Positions 17,612-26,326 are shown, counted from the first letter of the stretch. The stretch: 64,000 nt of DNA from Pedobacter sp. ISL-64 (GCF_018613605.1 NZ_JAGGPU010000013.1:115320-179319); one strand, 5' to 3'. Numbers and translations: made by a program. The notes: a model not told the origin generated them from the letters alone.

Positions 17612-18409
17612 TTACTGTTTTAAAGTAACCGTGCCCAACGAAGTGTTTTGACCTAAAGCCACTTTAACAGCAGTAATGGTACTATCTCTATAACCAACAA
17701 CCGGTGCAAATTTAACTGAGTAGGTACCTGAAGATAAGCCACCAACTGTAAATTTACCTGTTAAAGGATCGGCAACGGTACCCACAGTATCTGTACCAGC
17801 AATAACCAAAACTTCAGGATGACTTGCTAAAGGCAAAACAGTTCCCGAAATTAATCCGGTAGTTGCTGCTGTAATTCCACGTACCACTGGTTTTAATAAA
17901 TATTTTCCGTTTCCGGTGCTTACGATAGATTTCGCCGCATCAAAGTCTAATAAAAGTGTATAAGCAGCGCCTTCAACCAATTCAGGATTAGCGGTTAATT
18001 TCACCTTCCAGCCTGATGTTTGTGCACTTGGCGTTTTAAGTTCCTGTTGAACCCCATTTACCACAATTGTATTTCCGGTTTCGTTAAGTACCAGTCTGAT
18101 TTCGGTAATTTCACCTGAAGGCATTTCACCTGAAGCAACCAAAATATCAGGATTACTTGTACCGATCCTAAAATCAAGAATATCGAATATACCTGCACTT
18201 GCTGCAAATACATAAGGTTTATCGCCCGATACCAGTACAATCTCTTTTACACTTAAATTAATCTTATCGAAGTTACCCGGGGCATCGGTCATTTTAATCT
18301 GAACTTTAGTTGTTCCCTGGCTTGATTCATTTTTTTTACATCCATAAAAAGCAGTCATCCCGATTACAACGAAGACGGCTAAAATGGTATTTACAAAATT
18401 TGTTTTCAT
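17612..18409 (-). CDS. DUF4382 domain lipoprotein
   Basis: 265 residues. A lipoprotein signal ends in AFYGC at about residue 24. The DUF4382 domain covers about 33-165 (VQIKMTDAPGNFDKINLSV at its start). A short carboxypeptidase-regulatory-like or PEGA-like beta domain completes the protein at about 175-265 (LISGTVLPLASHPEVLV, FTVGGLSSGTYSVKF). The family is widespread in Bacteroidota and of unknown function; it is likely anchored to the outer membrane. It is divergent from the two-component operon starting at 18604, and a candidate operator lies 50 bp from its start codon. Confidence 0.85.
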   Translation of the reverse strand: MKTNFVNTILAVFVVIGMTAFYGCKKNESSQGTTKVQIKMTDAPGNFDKINLSVKEIVLVSGDKPYVFAASAGIFDILDFRIGTSNPDILVASGEMPSGEITEIRLVLNETGNTIVVNGVQQELKTPSAQTSGWKVKLTANPELVEGAAYTLLLDFDAAKSIVSTGNGKYLLKPVVRGITAATTGLISGTVLPLASHPEVLVIAGTDTVGTVADPLTGKFTVGGLSSGTYSVKFAPVVGYRDSTITAVKVALGQNTSLGTVTLKQ

Positions 18410-18458
18410 AACTGTAGATTTTATTTAAAGTTTTACGCTTCAAAGTTGAGGGCCGAAG

Positions 18459-18507
18459 ATGAAACCAACATGAAATTTAAAATTTATTTTTTTCATCTTA
18501 ATTTCAT
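18459..18507. promoter_or_regulatory. Candidate OmpR-type operator: paired 11-bp-period direct repeats
   Basis: ATGAAA occurs at 18459-18464 and 18470-18475 (period 11), and TTTCAT, its reverse complement, at 18491-18496 and 18502-18507 (period 11). The inner copies sit in a perfect 12-bp inverted repeat (18466-18477 and 18500-18511). OmpR/PhoB-family regulators typically bind direct repeats with an 11-bp period. The site lies between the DUF4382 gene and the operon that encodes such a regulator. Confidence 0.5.
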
Positions 18508-18563
18508 GTTGCCATTCTACTTTTGAAATGTGAGCGCACCATGTATGGTGGTTTTTAGGTAGG

Positions 18564-18592
18564 GTTTACCTCTTAGGGGGTAAACTTTTTTT
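18564..18592 (+). terminator. Hairpin with U-tract in the leader of the two-component operon
   Basis: A 7-bp perfect stem (gtttacc/ggtaaac) with an 8-nt loop is followed directly by seven Ts. It lies only 11 bp before the first ATG of the operon at 18604. It has the form of a weak intrinsic terminator and may attenuate the operon, or it may be a second operator. A small palindrome (caccatgtatggtg) lies just upstream at 18537-18550. Confidence 0.4.
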
Positions 18593-18603
18593 ATATTTAT
18601 AAA

Positions 18604-18888
18604 ATGATCCGATTCGCCGTTATTTTTTGCCTGGCAATTGCCCCGTTATCGGGTGTTTTTGCCCTGCAACAAAATCCTACCGCTTTAACTGTTTCAAATC
18701 AGCAGGAAGAACTGATTAAAAAACAGGATAAAGAAAAAAAAGACAAACAGCCCGAAAATCAAAAACCAGAGCCACTTCAGATCAAAGAAGTACCAAAAGC
18801 TAAAAGACAGGTAAAACCCATGGCGGTAAAGCCCAATGTAAAGGTAAAACCCATCAAGATTATTAAACCTAAGATTAAAAGGCCATAA
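18604..18888 (+). CDS. Secreted Lys/Pro-rich small protein, first gene of two-component operon
   Basis: 94 residues. A signal peptide ends at about residue 20 (PLSGVFALQQ). The mature part has the very polar region KKQDKEKKDKQPENQKPEP and ends in repeats of the VKPMAVKPNVKVKPIKIIKP type. It is intrinsically disordered by composition and strongly basic. The next gene begins 4 bp after its stop codon, so it belongs to the barrel and sensor operon. It may bind anionic envelope polymers, but this is a guess from charge only. Confidence 0.65.
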   Translation: MIRFAVIFCLAIAPLSGVFALQQNPTALTVSNQQEELIKKQDKEKKDKQPENQKPEPLQIKEVPKAKRQVKPMAVKPNVKVKPIKIIKPKIKRP

Positions 18889-18892
18889 ATAT

Positions 18893-19744
18893 ATGCGCAT
18901 CCGTCTCTTAATTTTCTTCTTATTTTTGGTGATATCGAATGTAAAGGCACAGCAAGATTCGACAAAAGCTACGCTTACACTTGCGGCCATGTACAATAGC
19001 AACATTAATTATTACGGCCAGGTTACCCCTGAAAAATATCCATATGTACTCTTTAACGCTACCTTACGGTTTCCAAGCGGTTTATATTTTTCGGGCGGTG
19101 GTTATAAGCTCTTAAATTATGGTTCAACCATTTCGGAAACAGATTTGGGCGTAGGTTACGATTATGATTTTAATGAAAAATTTACCGCCGGACTAGCTTA
19201 TACCCATTCTTTTTTTCCTACTAATTCGCCCTTGCTCCAGGCATCCAATAACAACAACATCAATGCATCGGCCGCCTACCAATGGCCTTGGTTTAAAACA
19301 GATCTTAGTCTCGATTTGGCTTTCGGAAAGCAAACCGATGGATTTATCAGTTTTGGAAATTCAAAAGAAATCGACCTGGGAACGGTGTTCAACGAAAAGA
19401 ATCTTATTTCAATTACGCCGGCTGTAGAGATTACAGCAGGTACCACCCACTTTTACGAAACCTATATCATCGAAAAAAACAAAAGGCAGAACGCTAATGG
19501 GAATGGAAAGGGGAAAAGTGATACCGCTCCCGGAATCGTTAACGGGAGTACCACCGAGGTAGTTGAAAACACAGTCAATCAGTTTAAATTATTGTCTTAC
19601 AATTTTAAGTTACCTTTAAACTGGAGTAATGGAAATTTCCTTGCAGAGGCCAGTTATCAATTCTCCATACTTGGAAACAGAAAAGAAGAAAATGTAAAAC
19701 ATCAACAATCATTCTTTGGTTTAGCAGTTTATTATCAATTTTAA
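18893..19744 (+). CDS. Outer-membrane beta-barrel protein linked to a two-component system
   Basis: 283 residues. A signal peptide ends at about residue 19 (SNVKAQQ). The mature part alternates polar and aromatic residues as in an outer-membrane barrel (LTLAAMYNSNINYYGQ, LYFSGGGYKLL) and ends in AVYYQF, with the terminal Phe typical of barrel assembly signals. A loop at about 200-212 holds NANGNGKGKSD, the same GNGKGK motif as the tail of the secreted protein at 17074. It sits 5 bp before the response-regulator gene, and no known family name is assigned. Confidence 0.75.
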   Translation: MRIRLLIFFLFLVISNVKAQQDSTKATLTLAAMYNSNINYYGQVTPEKYPYVLFNATLRFPSGLYFSGGGYKLLNYGSTISETDLGVGYDYDFNEKFTAGLAYTHSFFPTNSPLLQASNNNNINASAAYQWPWFKTDLSLDLAFGKQTDGFISFGNSKEIDLGTVFNEKNLISITPAVEITAGTTHFYETYIIEKNKRQNANGNGKGKSDTAPGIVNGSTTEVVENTVNQFKLLSYNFKLPLNWSNGNFLAEASYQFSILGNRKEENVKHQQSFFGLAVYYQF

Positions 19745-19749
19745 TCCGC

Positions 19750-20424
19750 ATGAAGGTACTGATCATAGAAGATGAAAAAACGCTTGCTTTTGAAATGGAA
19801 AAGTTTCTTAAAAAGGCTTTCTTCTTGTGCGATCTGGCCCATAGTTTTAAACAGGGTTTTAATAAACTAGAGCTAAACCAATACGATTATGTACTGATTG
19901 ATTTGGGCTTGCCAGATGGTGATGGCTTTGAACTGCTCAGCAAGGCGAAGAAAAGCAACCCAGATGCGGCTTACATTATTCTTACGGCCAGAGGAAAATT
20001 AGAAGACCGGGTGGCGGGCTTAGACATGGGCGCAGACGATTATTTAGCGAAGCCTTTCTTTTTACCCGAACTTCAATCGCGGATGCAGGCCATTGCCAGG
20101 CGAAAATTTAAAGTGGCCGAGGAGTTAATTCCGCTCGGAAACTTTAACATCGATCTGCAAAAACGTTTTGTATTTTTTGAAGAAGAGCTGATTGAACTTT
20201 CGCGCAAAGAATTTGATCTTTTAAGCTACCTTTTACTGCATAAAAATAGGGTGCTTACCCGGATGCAATTAAGCGAACATATTTGGGGCAACTTTGTTGA
20301 TGATGATTACGACTCGAACTACATTGATGCACACATTAAAAATATCAGGAAGAAATTAAATGGTTACGCCCCTACCGAATGGCTGGAAACTGTTAGAGGC
20401 GTTGGTTATAGAATTAAAAAGTAA
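19750..20424 (+). CDS. OmpR/PhoB-family response regulator
   Basis: 224 residues. The receiver domain (about 1-115) has the acidic pair IIEDEK, the phosphoacceptor Asp in YDYVLIDLGLPDGDG, the switch Thr in IILTARG, and the Lys in DDYLAKPF. The C-terminal winged helix (about 125-224) ends with the canonical IRKKLNG and WLETVRGVGYRIKK. It is transcribed with the histidine kinase that follows and with two envelope proteins upstream. The 11-bp-period direct repeats at 18459-18507 are a good candidate target. Confidence 0.95.
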   Translation: MKVLIIEDEKTLAFEMEKFLKKAFFLCDLAHSFKQGFNKLELNQYDYVLIDLGLPDGDGFELLSKAKKSNPDAAYIILTARGKLEDRVAGLDMGADDYLAKPFFLPELQSRMQAIARRKFKVAEELIPLGNFNIDLQKRFVFFEEELIELSRKEFDLLSYLLLHKNRVLTRMQLSEHIWGNFVDDDYDSNYIDAHIKNIRKKLNGYAPTEWLETVRGVGYRIKK

Positions 20425-20425
20425 T

Positions 20426-21763
20426 TTGAAACTATCTACTAAACTTACTTTATTTATTACCGGATCTAAACTTGCCATTGTAGGTCTGTTTATCCTGTTG
20501 CTTCCTTTTCTGATCGGGCAGATCGCTTCTAACTACACCAACTTTTCACTTAGAAACCAACAGAAAAAAGTACTCCAAAATATCAATAAAAAGGGAATAG
20601 ATTATTACTTCGAAGGGGATAACAGTTATGGAAGCTACACCATGCTGAAAGATGAATACATTGCACTCGAAACAGTAGCACAAACACTTAAATTAGATAC
20701 CATACGCGATACCAAACGTATTGTAGAACAAGATACCATCGCGTATCGGGTACTGAGTTTTACTTTTCAAAAAAACCAAAAAAACTATCTCTTAGAAATC
20801 GGTAAAACCACGGCCAGCATCAACCTTTATAACGATGCGCTCCAACGTTTTGCTTTATACGTGCTCATCATACTTATTGCCCTAAGCATTATTATAGATT
20901 TGATTTTTACCCGGCAGTTAATTAAACCGCTTGGTCAGATTATCAAATTAAGGCTAACCAATAGCCGGTTTCCCTTTAAAAAGAAACATGGCCATATTAA
21001 CACCAGTACACAAGACTTTAAATACCTCGATCATTCGCTCATTTCGTTAATGGACCAGATCAACGAGGCTTTTGAAAAGGAGCGGGAATTTACCGCCAAT
21101 GCCTCGCATGAGTTTATGACGCCCATTAGTATATTACAAAACAAGATGGAAAACCTGCTTACCGAAGAATCGGCATCCGAAGCGGTACAAGAACACATTG
21201 TTGATATGATGAAAACACTGGAGCGGTTAAAGAAAATATCGCGTTCGCTCCTACTCATCTCGAGAATAGAAAATGAACAATTCTCCAAACAGGATGAGAT
21301 AGAACCGCAAACCCTCTTTAATGAAATAGTGGAAGAAATAAGCCATAGGCTCGAGGAAAAAAACATTCAGATCAACATCGACCTTAGCCATAACAAACGT
21401 TTAAGCAACATCAATCATGATCTTCTATTTCAGCTCTTTTATAACTTAATTAACAATGCCATTAAGTTTAACAAAGAAAATGGTAGTATACAGATTTCTG
21501 ATCATCTTGAAAAAGGTTATTATTCCATTCAGGTTAGCGATAGTGGCCAAGGCATTAAGGCAGAAGATATACCACATGTATTTGACCGTTTTAAAAAAAC
21601 TGGTCATGCCGAAAATGCGGGCTATGGCTTAGGACTTGCCATTGTAAAAAGCATAGCGAATTACCTTAACTTAACGGTTGAGGTGCATTCAATACCGGGG
21701 GAAGGAGCAAGTTTTAAAGTTATTTTCGAAATAGAGCAACGCAATAACAAATCTATAACCTAG
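20426..21763 (+). CDS. Sensor histidine kinase
   Basis: About 445 residues from the TTG at 20426, 1 bp after the regulator's stop. An upstream in-frame ATG at 20360 would overlap the regulator by 65 bp and add 22 residues unlike a kinase N-terminus, so the TTG start (KLSTKLTLF) is preferred. Two membrane helices flank a periplasmic sensor of about 110 residues. The H-box is NASHEFMTPISIL, the N-box FYNLINNAIKF, and the G boxes DSGQGI and GYGLGLAIVKS. It phosphorylates the partner regulator; the signal is unknown. Confidence 0.93.
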   Translation: MKLSTKLTLFITGSKLAIVGLFILLLPFLIGQIASNYTNFSLRNQQKKVLQNINKKGIDYYFEGDNSYGSYTMLKDEYIALETVAQTLKLDTIRDTKRIVEQDTIAYRVLSFTFQKNQKNYLLEIGKTTASINLYNDALQRFALYVLIILIALSIIIDLIFTRQLIKPLGQIIKLRLTNSRFPFKKKHGHINTSTQDFKYLDHSLISLMDQINEAFEKEREFTANASHEFMTPISILQNKMENLLTEESASEAVQEHIVDMMKTLERLKKISRSLLLISRIENEQFSKQDEIEPQTLFNEIVEEISHRLEEKNIQINIDLSHNKRLSNINHDLLFQLFYNLINNAIKFNKENGSIQISDHLEKGYYSIQVSDSGQGIKAEDIPHVFDRFKKTGHAENAGYGLGLAIVKSIANYLNLTVEVHSIPGEGASFKVIFEIEQRNNKSIT

Positions 21764-21949
21764 TGCTGGAAGTTTGGCAATAAATTTTTCATAAGAAGTG
21801 TCTTTTTTACATCCAATAATTAATTCTGGTAACCGAATATAATCATTAGCCATTCTTTTCAACAAATCAGAAAGCGAAAATCATTGCGAAGTTTTAGCCA
21901 ATTGAAATAAGTGTAATAAGCACTATACTTGCATACAATCCCCTCGAAT

Positions 21950-22780
21950 ATGCCGCCATTAAAAATGCATCATCAAGAATTCGAACCTCCAGAGGAGCTG
22001 CAGGATACGATAAAGTGCTTTTGGTACAACAGAAGAGTATCTGGAGCAGAACTATCAAGCTTTGAAGTTGTACCTGATGGTTACGCAGAGATCATTTTTC
22101 ACTTTGGAAGCGGCTGTAACATTTCTTCCAATGGTGAATTGCAACCCTTACCCTCACCTTTTATGATGGGATTACTTAATCAGCCTGCTATTTTTTACAC
22201 GAAAAACCGTTTTGAGATCATTGGGATCAGGTGCTTTCCATGGACTGTATTCGATTTGCTCGGTCTCCCATCCAACAAACATGGATTACATCTATTTGAG
22301 CACCCCATGGCCCAGCTCCAACCCAAACTGAGCGCATTTATTCTTGATGGAAAAATAGATAAGGCGGTGGCAACAGTAAAGCAATATTTCTTACAGGCAA
22401 GGACGCACGTTGCTGCGAACAGCATGTTGTTCAAAGCTGGAATGGCAATGCAGGAAGCAAAGGGTACTATACCTGTGAGCGAGGTTGCGACGGCGGCCCA
22501 CGTAACAGTGCGCACATTGGAAAGGAACTTTAAACGATCTTCAGGCCATACGGTTAAAGATGTATCGGGACTGATGCGTTTTGAGCAGGTACGCAACCAA
22601 TTGGGGCATAATCCAGATGCCAACCTGGCCAGTTTGGCGCATGAGTTTGGTTATACTGATCAACCTCACTTGAGTAGAGAATTTAAACGTTATAGTGGCA
22701 CTAGCCCTGCGGCATTCGCCCGAAAGGCAAAAAAAGGCAAACAAGTGTTAAACAACGACCTGCTTAATCTCTCATCCTGA
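21950..22780 (+). CDS. AraC-family transcriptional regulator (DUF6597-type N-terminus)
   Basis: 276 residues from the ATG at 21950; an in-frame TTG 21 bp earlier is less likely. The N-terminal half (VVPDGYAEIIFHFGSG at about 41-56) is the DUF6597 sensory domain common in Bacteroidota. The C-terminal half holds the AraC HTH, with the first helix pair SEVATAAHVTVRTLERNFKR and the second SLAHEFGYTDQPHLSREFKR plus YSGTSP. The FAD monooxygenase gene begins 76 bp downstream on the same strand and is a plausible target or operon partner. Confidence 0.9.
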   Translation: MPPLKMHHQEFEPPEELQDTIKCFWYNRRVSGAELSSFEVVPDGYAEIIFHFGSGCNISSNGELQPLPSPFMMGLLNQPAIFYTKNRFEIIGIRCFPWTVFDLLGLPSNKHGLHLFEHPMAQLQPKLSAFILDGKIDKAVATVKQYFLQARTHVAANSMLFKAGMAMQEAKGTIPVSEVATAAHVTVRTLERNFKRSSGHTVKDVSGLMRFEQVRNQLGHNPDANLASLAHEFGYTDQPHLSREFKRYSGTSPAAFARKAKKGKQVLNNDLLNLSS

Positions 22781-22856
22781 ACCCAACGGAGGATTGTCGC
22801 GTTTATACAAGCCTAATGCCTAAGCATTCCAGAATTTTGTGTTTTAATCATACGAT

Positions 22857-24410
22857 ATGAACACAACACTTAAAAATAAAAAACCCACACACACACCTAC
22901 TTTTTACGATGTTATTATTTCTGGTGCCGGCCCTGTAGGCCTGTTCCTGGCCTGCGAATTGGCTTTAGCTAAATGTTCGGTTTTGATACTCGAAAAAACA
23001 CTGGAGGCTCACTCGCCTTTAAAACAGCTTCCCTTCGGTATCCGCGGCTTGTCGGCACCAACAATTGGAGCGCTTTATCGCCGTGGTTTACTGCAAGAAC
23101 TGGAAATACATAAACACCTTAAAAATCCTCACCAAAATGCCGTGCAGGGGCCACGTCGCCAGGCAGGTCACTTCGCCGGTATTCCATTTCACGACGGCGA
23201 TATTGATACCACACAATGGAAATATCGCCTGCCAGGGTCTACACCTACCAGTTTAATTACTGAAATGGAGGAGCTGGAAAAGGTACTTTCACAGCGCGCA
23301 GCAATCTTGGGTGTCGAAATTAAACGAGGTTTTGCCGTTACAGGCTTCCATCAAAATAACGAAGGCGTAACTGTAGAGGCGGGTGGGCAATCTTTCGAAA
23401 GTAAATGGCTTGTAGGCTGCGATGGCAGCCGGAGTGTGGTACGCAAAACGGGCGGTTTCGAATTCGCCGGAACCGAGCCTGAATTTACGGGTTACTCAGC
23501 TAAGGTAGACATCCTCAGTCCAGAGCTGCTTAAACCAGGACGAAACGTAACGCCAACAGGGATGTACATGCAATCGCAGCCAGGTTATCTGGCCATACAG
23601 GATTTTGATGGTGGTGCATTTCATGGTTCGGCAAAGCCAGTTACACGAGAACATCTGCAAGACGTACTGCGCCGTGTTTCAAACACCGATGTTACCATCA
23701 GTACGCTCCATATTGCAAGCACCTGGACCGACCGCGCAAGGCAAGCTACAAGCTACCGCAACGGCCGCATACTTTTAGCTGGCGATGCTGCGCATATTCA
23801 TGCACCTTTAGGTGGCCAGGGGCTTAACCTGGGTTTGGGTGATGCCATGAATCTGGGTTGGAAACTTGCAGCCACCATCTACGGAAAAGCTCCTGAAGGT
23901 TTATTGGATAGTTATGGTACAGAGCGACATCCAATTGGTGCGCAAGTACTCAACTGGTCTCGTGCTCAGGCAGCAATTATGAAACCTGATCCTAACGCCC
24001 GCGCATTACACGCAATTATTACCGACCTCATCAATACCGTTGATGGCGCCACCTATTTTGCGGGCAGGGTTTGGGGTGTTTCTACTCAAATTAATCTTGG
24101 TGGAAAGCATCCGCTGGTTGGTTGCAGTGTTCCTAATTTTAAATTTGAAAATGGAACAAAAATTGGCGAACTGATGCATAATGGCCGGGGCATACTGCTC
24201 AGTTTTAACCATGATACCTCACTGAAAAAGTTGGCTAGTGAATACAATCAGATCGATTATATTTCGACTCATGCGAAAAATCCATTTGGGTTATGTGCGG
24301 CATTGATCCGCCCTGATGGAATTGTAGCCTGGGCTACTAATAATGTGGTAGAAATTAGCGAACTGCAAAAAGTAATGGCAAGGTGGTTTGTAAATCAGCA
24401 TATTGATTAA
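22857..24410 (+). CDS. FAD-dependent aromatic monooxygenase (group A, PheA/TfdB type)
   Basis: 517 residues. The N-terminal dinucleotide-binding motif ISGAGPVGLFLACELA is at about 21-36. The conserved DG motif (VGCDGSRSVVRK) lies near 190-200. The GD motif GDAAHIHAPLGGQGLNLGLG is at about 308-327. A thioredoxin-like C-terminal domain covers about the last 130 residues. Such enzymes hydroxylate aromatic or polyketide-like compounds, including some antibiotics, using NAD(P)H and O2. The substrate is unknown. The AraC gene upstream may regulate it. Confidence 0.92.
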   Translation: MNTTLKNKKPTHTPTFYDVIISGAGPVGLFLACELALAKCSVLILEKTLEAHSPLKQLPFGIRGLSAPTIGALYRRGLLQELEIHKHLKNPHQNAVQGPRRQAGHFAGIPFHDGDIDTTQWKYRLPGSTPTSLITEMEELEKVLSQRAAILGVEIKRGFAVTGFHQNNEGVTVEAGGQSFESKWLVGCDGSRSVVRKTGGFEFAGTEPEFTGYSAKVDILSPELLKPGRNVTPTGMYMQSQPGYLAIQDFDGGAFHGSAKPVTREHLQDVLRRVSNTDVTISTLHIASTWTDRARQATSYRNGRILLAGDAAHIHAPLGGQGLNLGLGDAMNLGWKLAATIYGKAPEGLLDSYGTERHPIGAQVLNWSRAQAAIMKPDPNARALHAIITDLINTVDGATYFAGRVWGVSTQINLGGKHPLVGCSVPNFKFENGTKIGELMHNGRGILLSFNHDTSLKKLASEYNQIDYISTHAKNPFGLCAALIRPDGIVAWATNNVVEISELQKVMARWFVNQHID

Positions 24411-24493
24411 CATAAAAAAAGGATGATCATAAGTTCTAAGTCTCATCTATTTTTGATAGCGATCATGCTAAAATATGGAAATTTCACGCCTGT

Positions 24494-25225
24494 TTAATGT
24501 TTGATCAACACATCGATTAAAACTCCAAAAAGCACTAACAAAAGCCCAAATGTTAACATCCCCAGGCTATATGCAATAATTGCTTTTAAATAGTTTACTG
24601 CTTTTTTCCCGTTAAAAAACTGTGCTATCGCCCAAGTACTGTAGGCTGCTCCTACAATACCCGAAACTTTCATCAAACTGATTTTGCTAAGTCCTTCGGC
24701 AATGGCAAAAACAGAAATGATTAACATGCCAATCCCCATAACAAAACACAGCAGAATCAATATTTCGAAAAAGTTATAGCTGTATTTTTTAAAAAATAGT
24801 TTTAACCATAGGGAAATGCAAACACCCATTAAAATATTGGCATAACCATAATGGCCCTGTACCCAATCGAAAATTAAACTAACACTAGTTTTTTTTACCT
24901 CGGTATATGCAACATAGCCTTCTTCAAGATGAAAGAAATGACTAATTACGGTATAAATTAACGAACTGATAATGATAAATATAACTGGCTTTACCAAGCG
25001 GCTGCGGTTCTCGGTAATGAATGTTCTGATATTTTGGCCAGGTCTGATGAGCAGTTCTTTTACGGTAAACAATATTCCTTTTTCGAAATGTAGAATATGT
25101 TGTATTTCATGTAGAATATAGTGCGCATCTACCCTTTTAACATGCGCCGGCTGACCACAACGGCCGCAAAAATCATCATTTACAACATGGCTGCAGTTTC
25201 TGCAATTTATTAGATCAGGATGCAT
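24494..25225 (-). CDS. DUF3667 membrane protein with N-terminal zinc ribbon
   Basis: 243 residues. The N-terminus has CRNC and CGRCGQ pairs at about 8-25, a likely zinc ribbon. The DUF3667 block follows (ILHFEKGILFTVKELLIRPG), then about five hydrophobic helices. The family is common in Bacteroidota and has no assigned function. The gene follows the small membrane-protein gene at 25231-25479 by 5 bp, so the two form an operon. Confidence 0.87.
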   Translation of the reverse strand: MHPDLINCRNCSHVVNDDFCGRCGQPAHVKRVDAHYILHEIQHILHFEKGILFTVKELLIRPGQNIRTFITENRSRLVKPVIFIIISSLIYTVISHFFHLEEGYVAYTEVKKTSVSLIFDWVQGHYGYANILMGVCISLWLKLFFKKYSYNFFEILILLCFVMGIGMLIISVFAIAEGLSKISLMKVSGIVGAAYSTWAIAQFFNGKKAVNYLKAIIAYSLGMLTFGLLLVLFGVLIDVLIKH

Positions 25226-25230
25226 ATAAT

Positions 25231-25479
25231 TTATTGGTTAATATTTGTTGCATCACGTAATCTGATCTCATCATTTACCGATTTTAAGGAGATGTAAATA
25301 GGCAACCAGGTGATGGGCAGCACCATTGCTGGGATGAATAATACCAATTTTGCCTTGAGAAAAAACAAGGCTAAAGAAATAAGCACTCCAAATATGATAA
25401 ATCCAATTAAGGCACCTTTTAACTTCGACTTGGTTTTATTTAATTCTGCCAAGCTTAATTCAGACCATTTTTTCGTCAT
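25231..25479 (-). CDS. Small two-helix membrane protein
   Basis: 82 residues. The N-terminus KKWSELSLAELNKTKSK is amphipathic and is followed by two hydrophobic segments (about 25-45 and 47-66) and a polar C-terminus. It is the first gene of a two-gene unit with the DUF3667 gene. It looks similar in layout to the protein at 15934-16185. No function is recognised. Confidence 0.75.
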   Translation of the reverse strand: MTKKWSELSLAELNKTKSKLKGALIGFIIFGVLISLALFFLKAKLVLFIPAMVLPITWLPIYISLKSVNDEIRLRDATNINQ

Positions 25480-25515
25480 TCAAAATCTTTTCTATAAAAG
25501 TGGGCACAAAAATAC

Positions 25516-25545
25516 TTTCAAAGGCTACACTTTAGTGTAAATTTG
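25516..25545 (+). promoter_or_regulatory. Promoter overlapped by a palindromic operator
   Basis: A perfect Bacteroidota -7 element, TAAATTTG (25538-25545), is preceded at 18 bp by TTTC (25516-25519). The palindrome TACACT-TT-AGTGTA (25526-25539) fills the spacer. The start codon of the PAS-LuxR gene is 19 bp past the -7 box. The dyad could be an operator for the dimeric LuxR-type regulator itself or for another factor. Confidence 0.5.
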
Positions 25546-25564
25546 CTATTAAGCCATCCCTTAA

Positions 25565-26326
25565 ATGAAAGATACTATTACCTCCGCTTTGCTTACTAAG
25601 AATAAGGTTGAAAAAATATCGACTGAAGACCTTCTCCAGCAGCAGGATTACATGGAAACTATAAAAGCTTTTGCGCGTTTAACCTACGAAGGCATATACG
25701 TAATCGATTACGAAAAAATGGCCTTTGAGTATGTTTCAGAAAATCCTATATTTTTATGTGGTTATTCGCCCGAAGAAGTATTGGGTTTAGGCTATGAATT
25801 TTATTTTAAAAATGTACCTGAAAAGGATCTTGCATTATTGAGTCTGATTAACGAAACGGGATTCGATTTTTTTGCCAAATTACCTGATGAAGAAAAAAAA
25901 TACTATAGTATCACTTACGATTTTCATCTGATTAACCGGGAAGGTAAACCCACGTTGATTAATCATAAACTTACCCCCTTGTTTTTAACTGGCGAAGGTA
26001 AAATGTGGAAAGCGATGTGTATTGTCTCCATCTCGCACCATCAGCAGGCGGGTAACATCTGCATTTACAAACAAGGCACTGATGATCTGTGGGAGCTAAA
26101 TATCGAAAGTAAAAGCTGGCAGAAATCACAGAAACCAAAACTCAGCAAGAGGGAAATCGAAATATTGCAATTGCACGCCCAAGGTTTAACCATTAACCAA
26201 ATTGCCAAAAAAATATTTGTTGCCCCTGATACCGTAAAGTATTACAGGCGACGGATTTTTGAACGATTGGAAGTGAGTAATATGGTTGAAGCACTTTCAC
26301 GTGCAGTTAACAGCAAAATGATTTAG
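25565..26326 (+). CDS. PAS-like sensor with LuxR-type DNA-binding domain
   Basis: 253 residues. The region from about 30 to 165 has a PAS-like pattern (TYEGIYVIDYEKMAFEYVSE, GYSPEEVLGLG). The last 65 residues form a GerE/LuxR helix-turn-helix (LSKREIEILQLHAQGLTINQ, then IAKKIFVAPDTVKYYRRRIF). There is no receiver domain, so it is a one-component regulator that probably senses a small molecule or redox state directly. It is encoded alone behind a palindromic operator. Confidence 0.88.
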   Translation: MKDTITSALLTKNKVEKISTEDLLQQQDYMETIKAFARLTYEGIYVIDYEKMAFEYVSENPIFLCGYSPEEVLGLGYEFYFKNVPEKDLALLSLINETGFDFFAKLPDEEKKYYSITYDFHLINREGKPTLINHKLTPLFLTGEGKMWKAMCIVSISHHQQAGNICIYKQGTDDLWELNIESKSWQKSQKPKLSKREIEILQLHAQGLTINQIAKKIFVAPDTVKYYRRRIFERLEVSNMVEALSRAVNSKMI

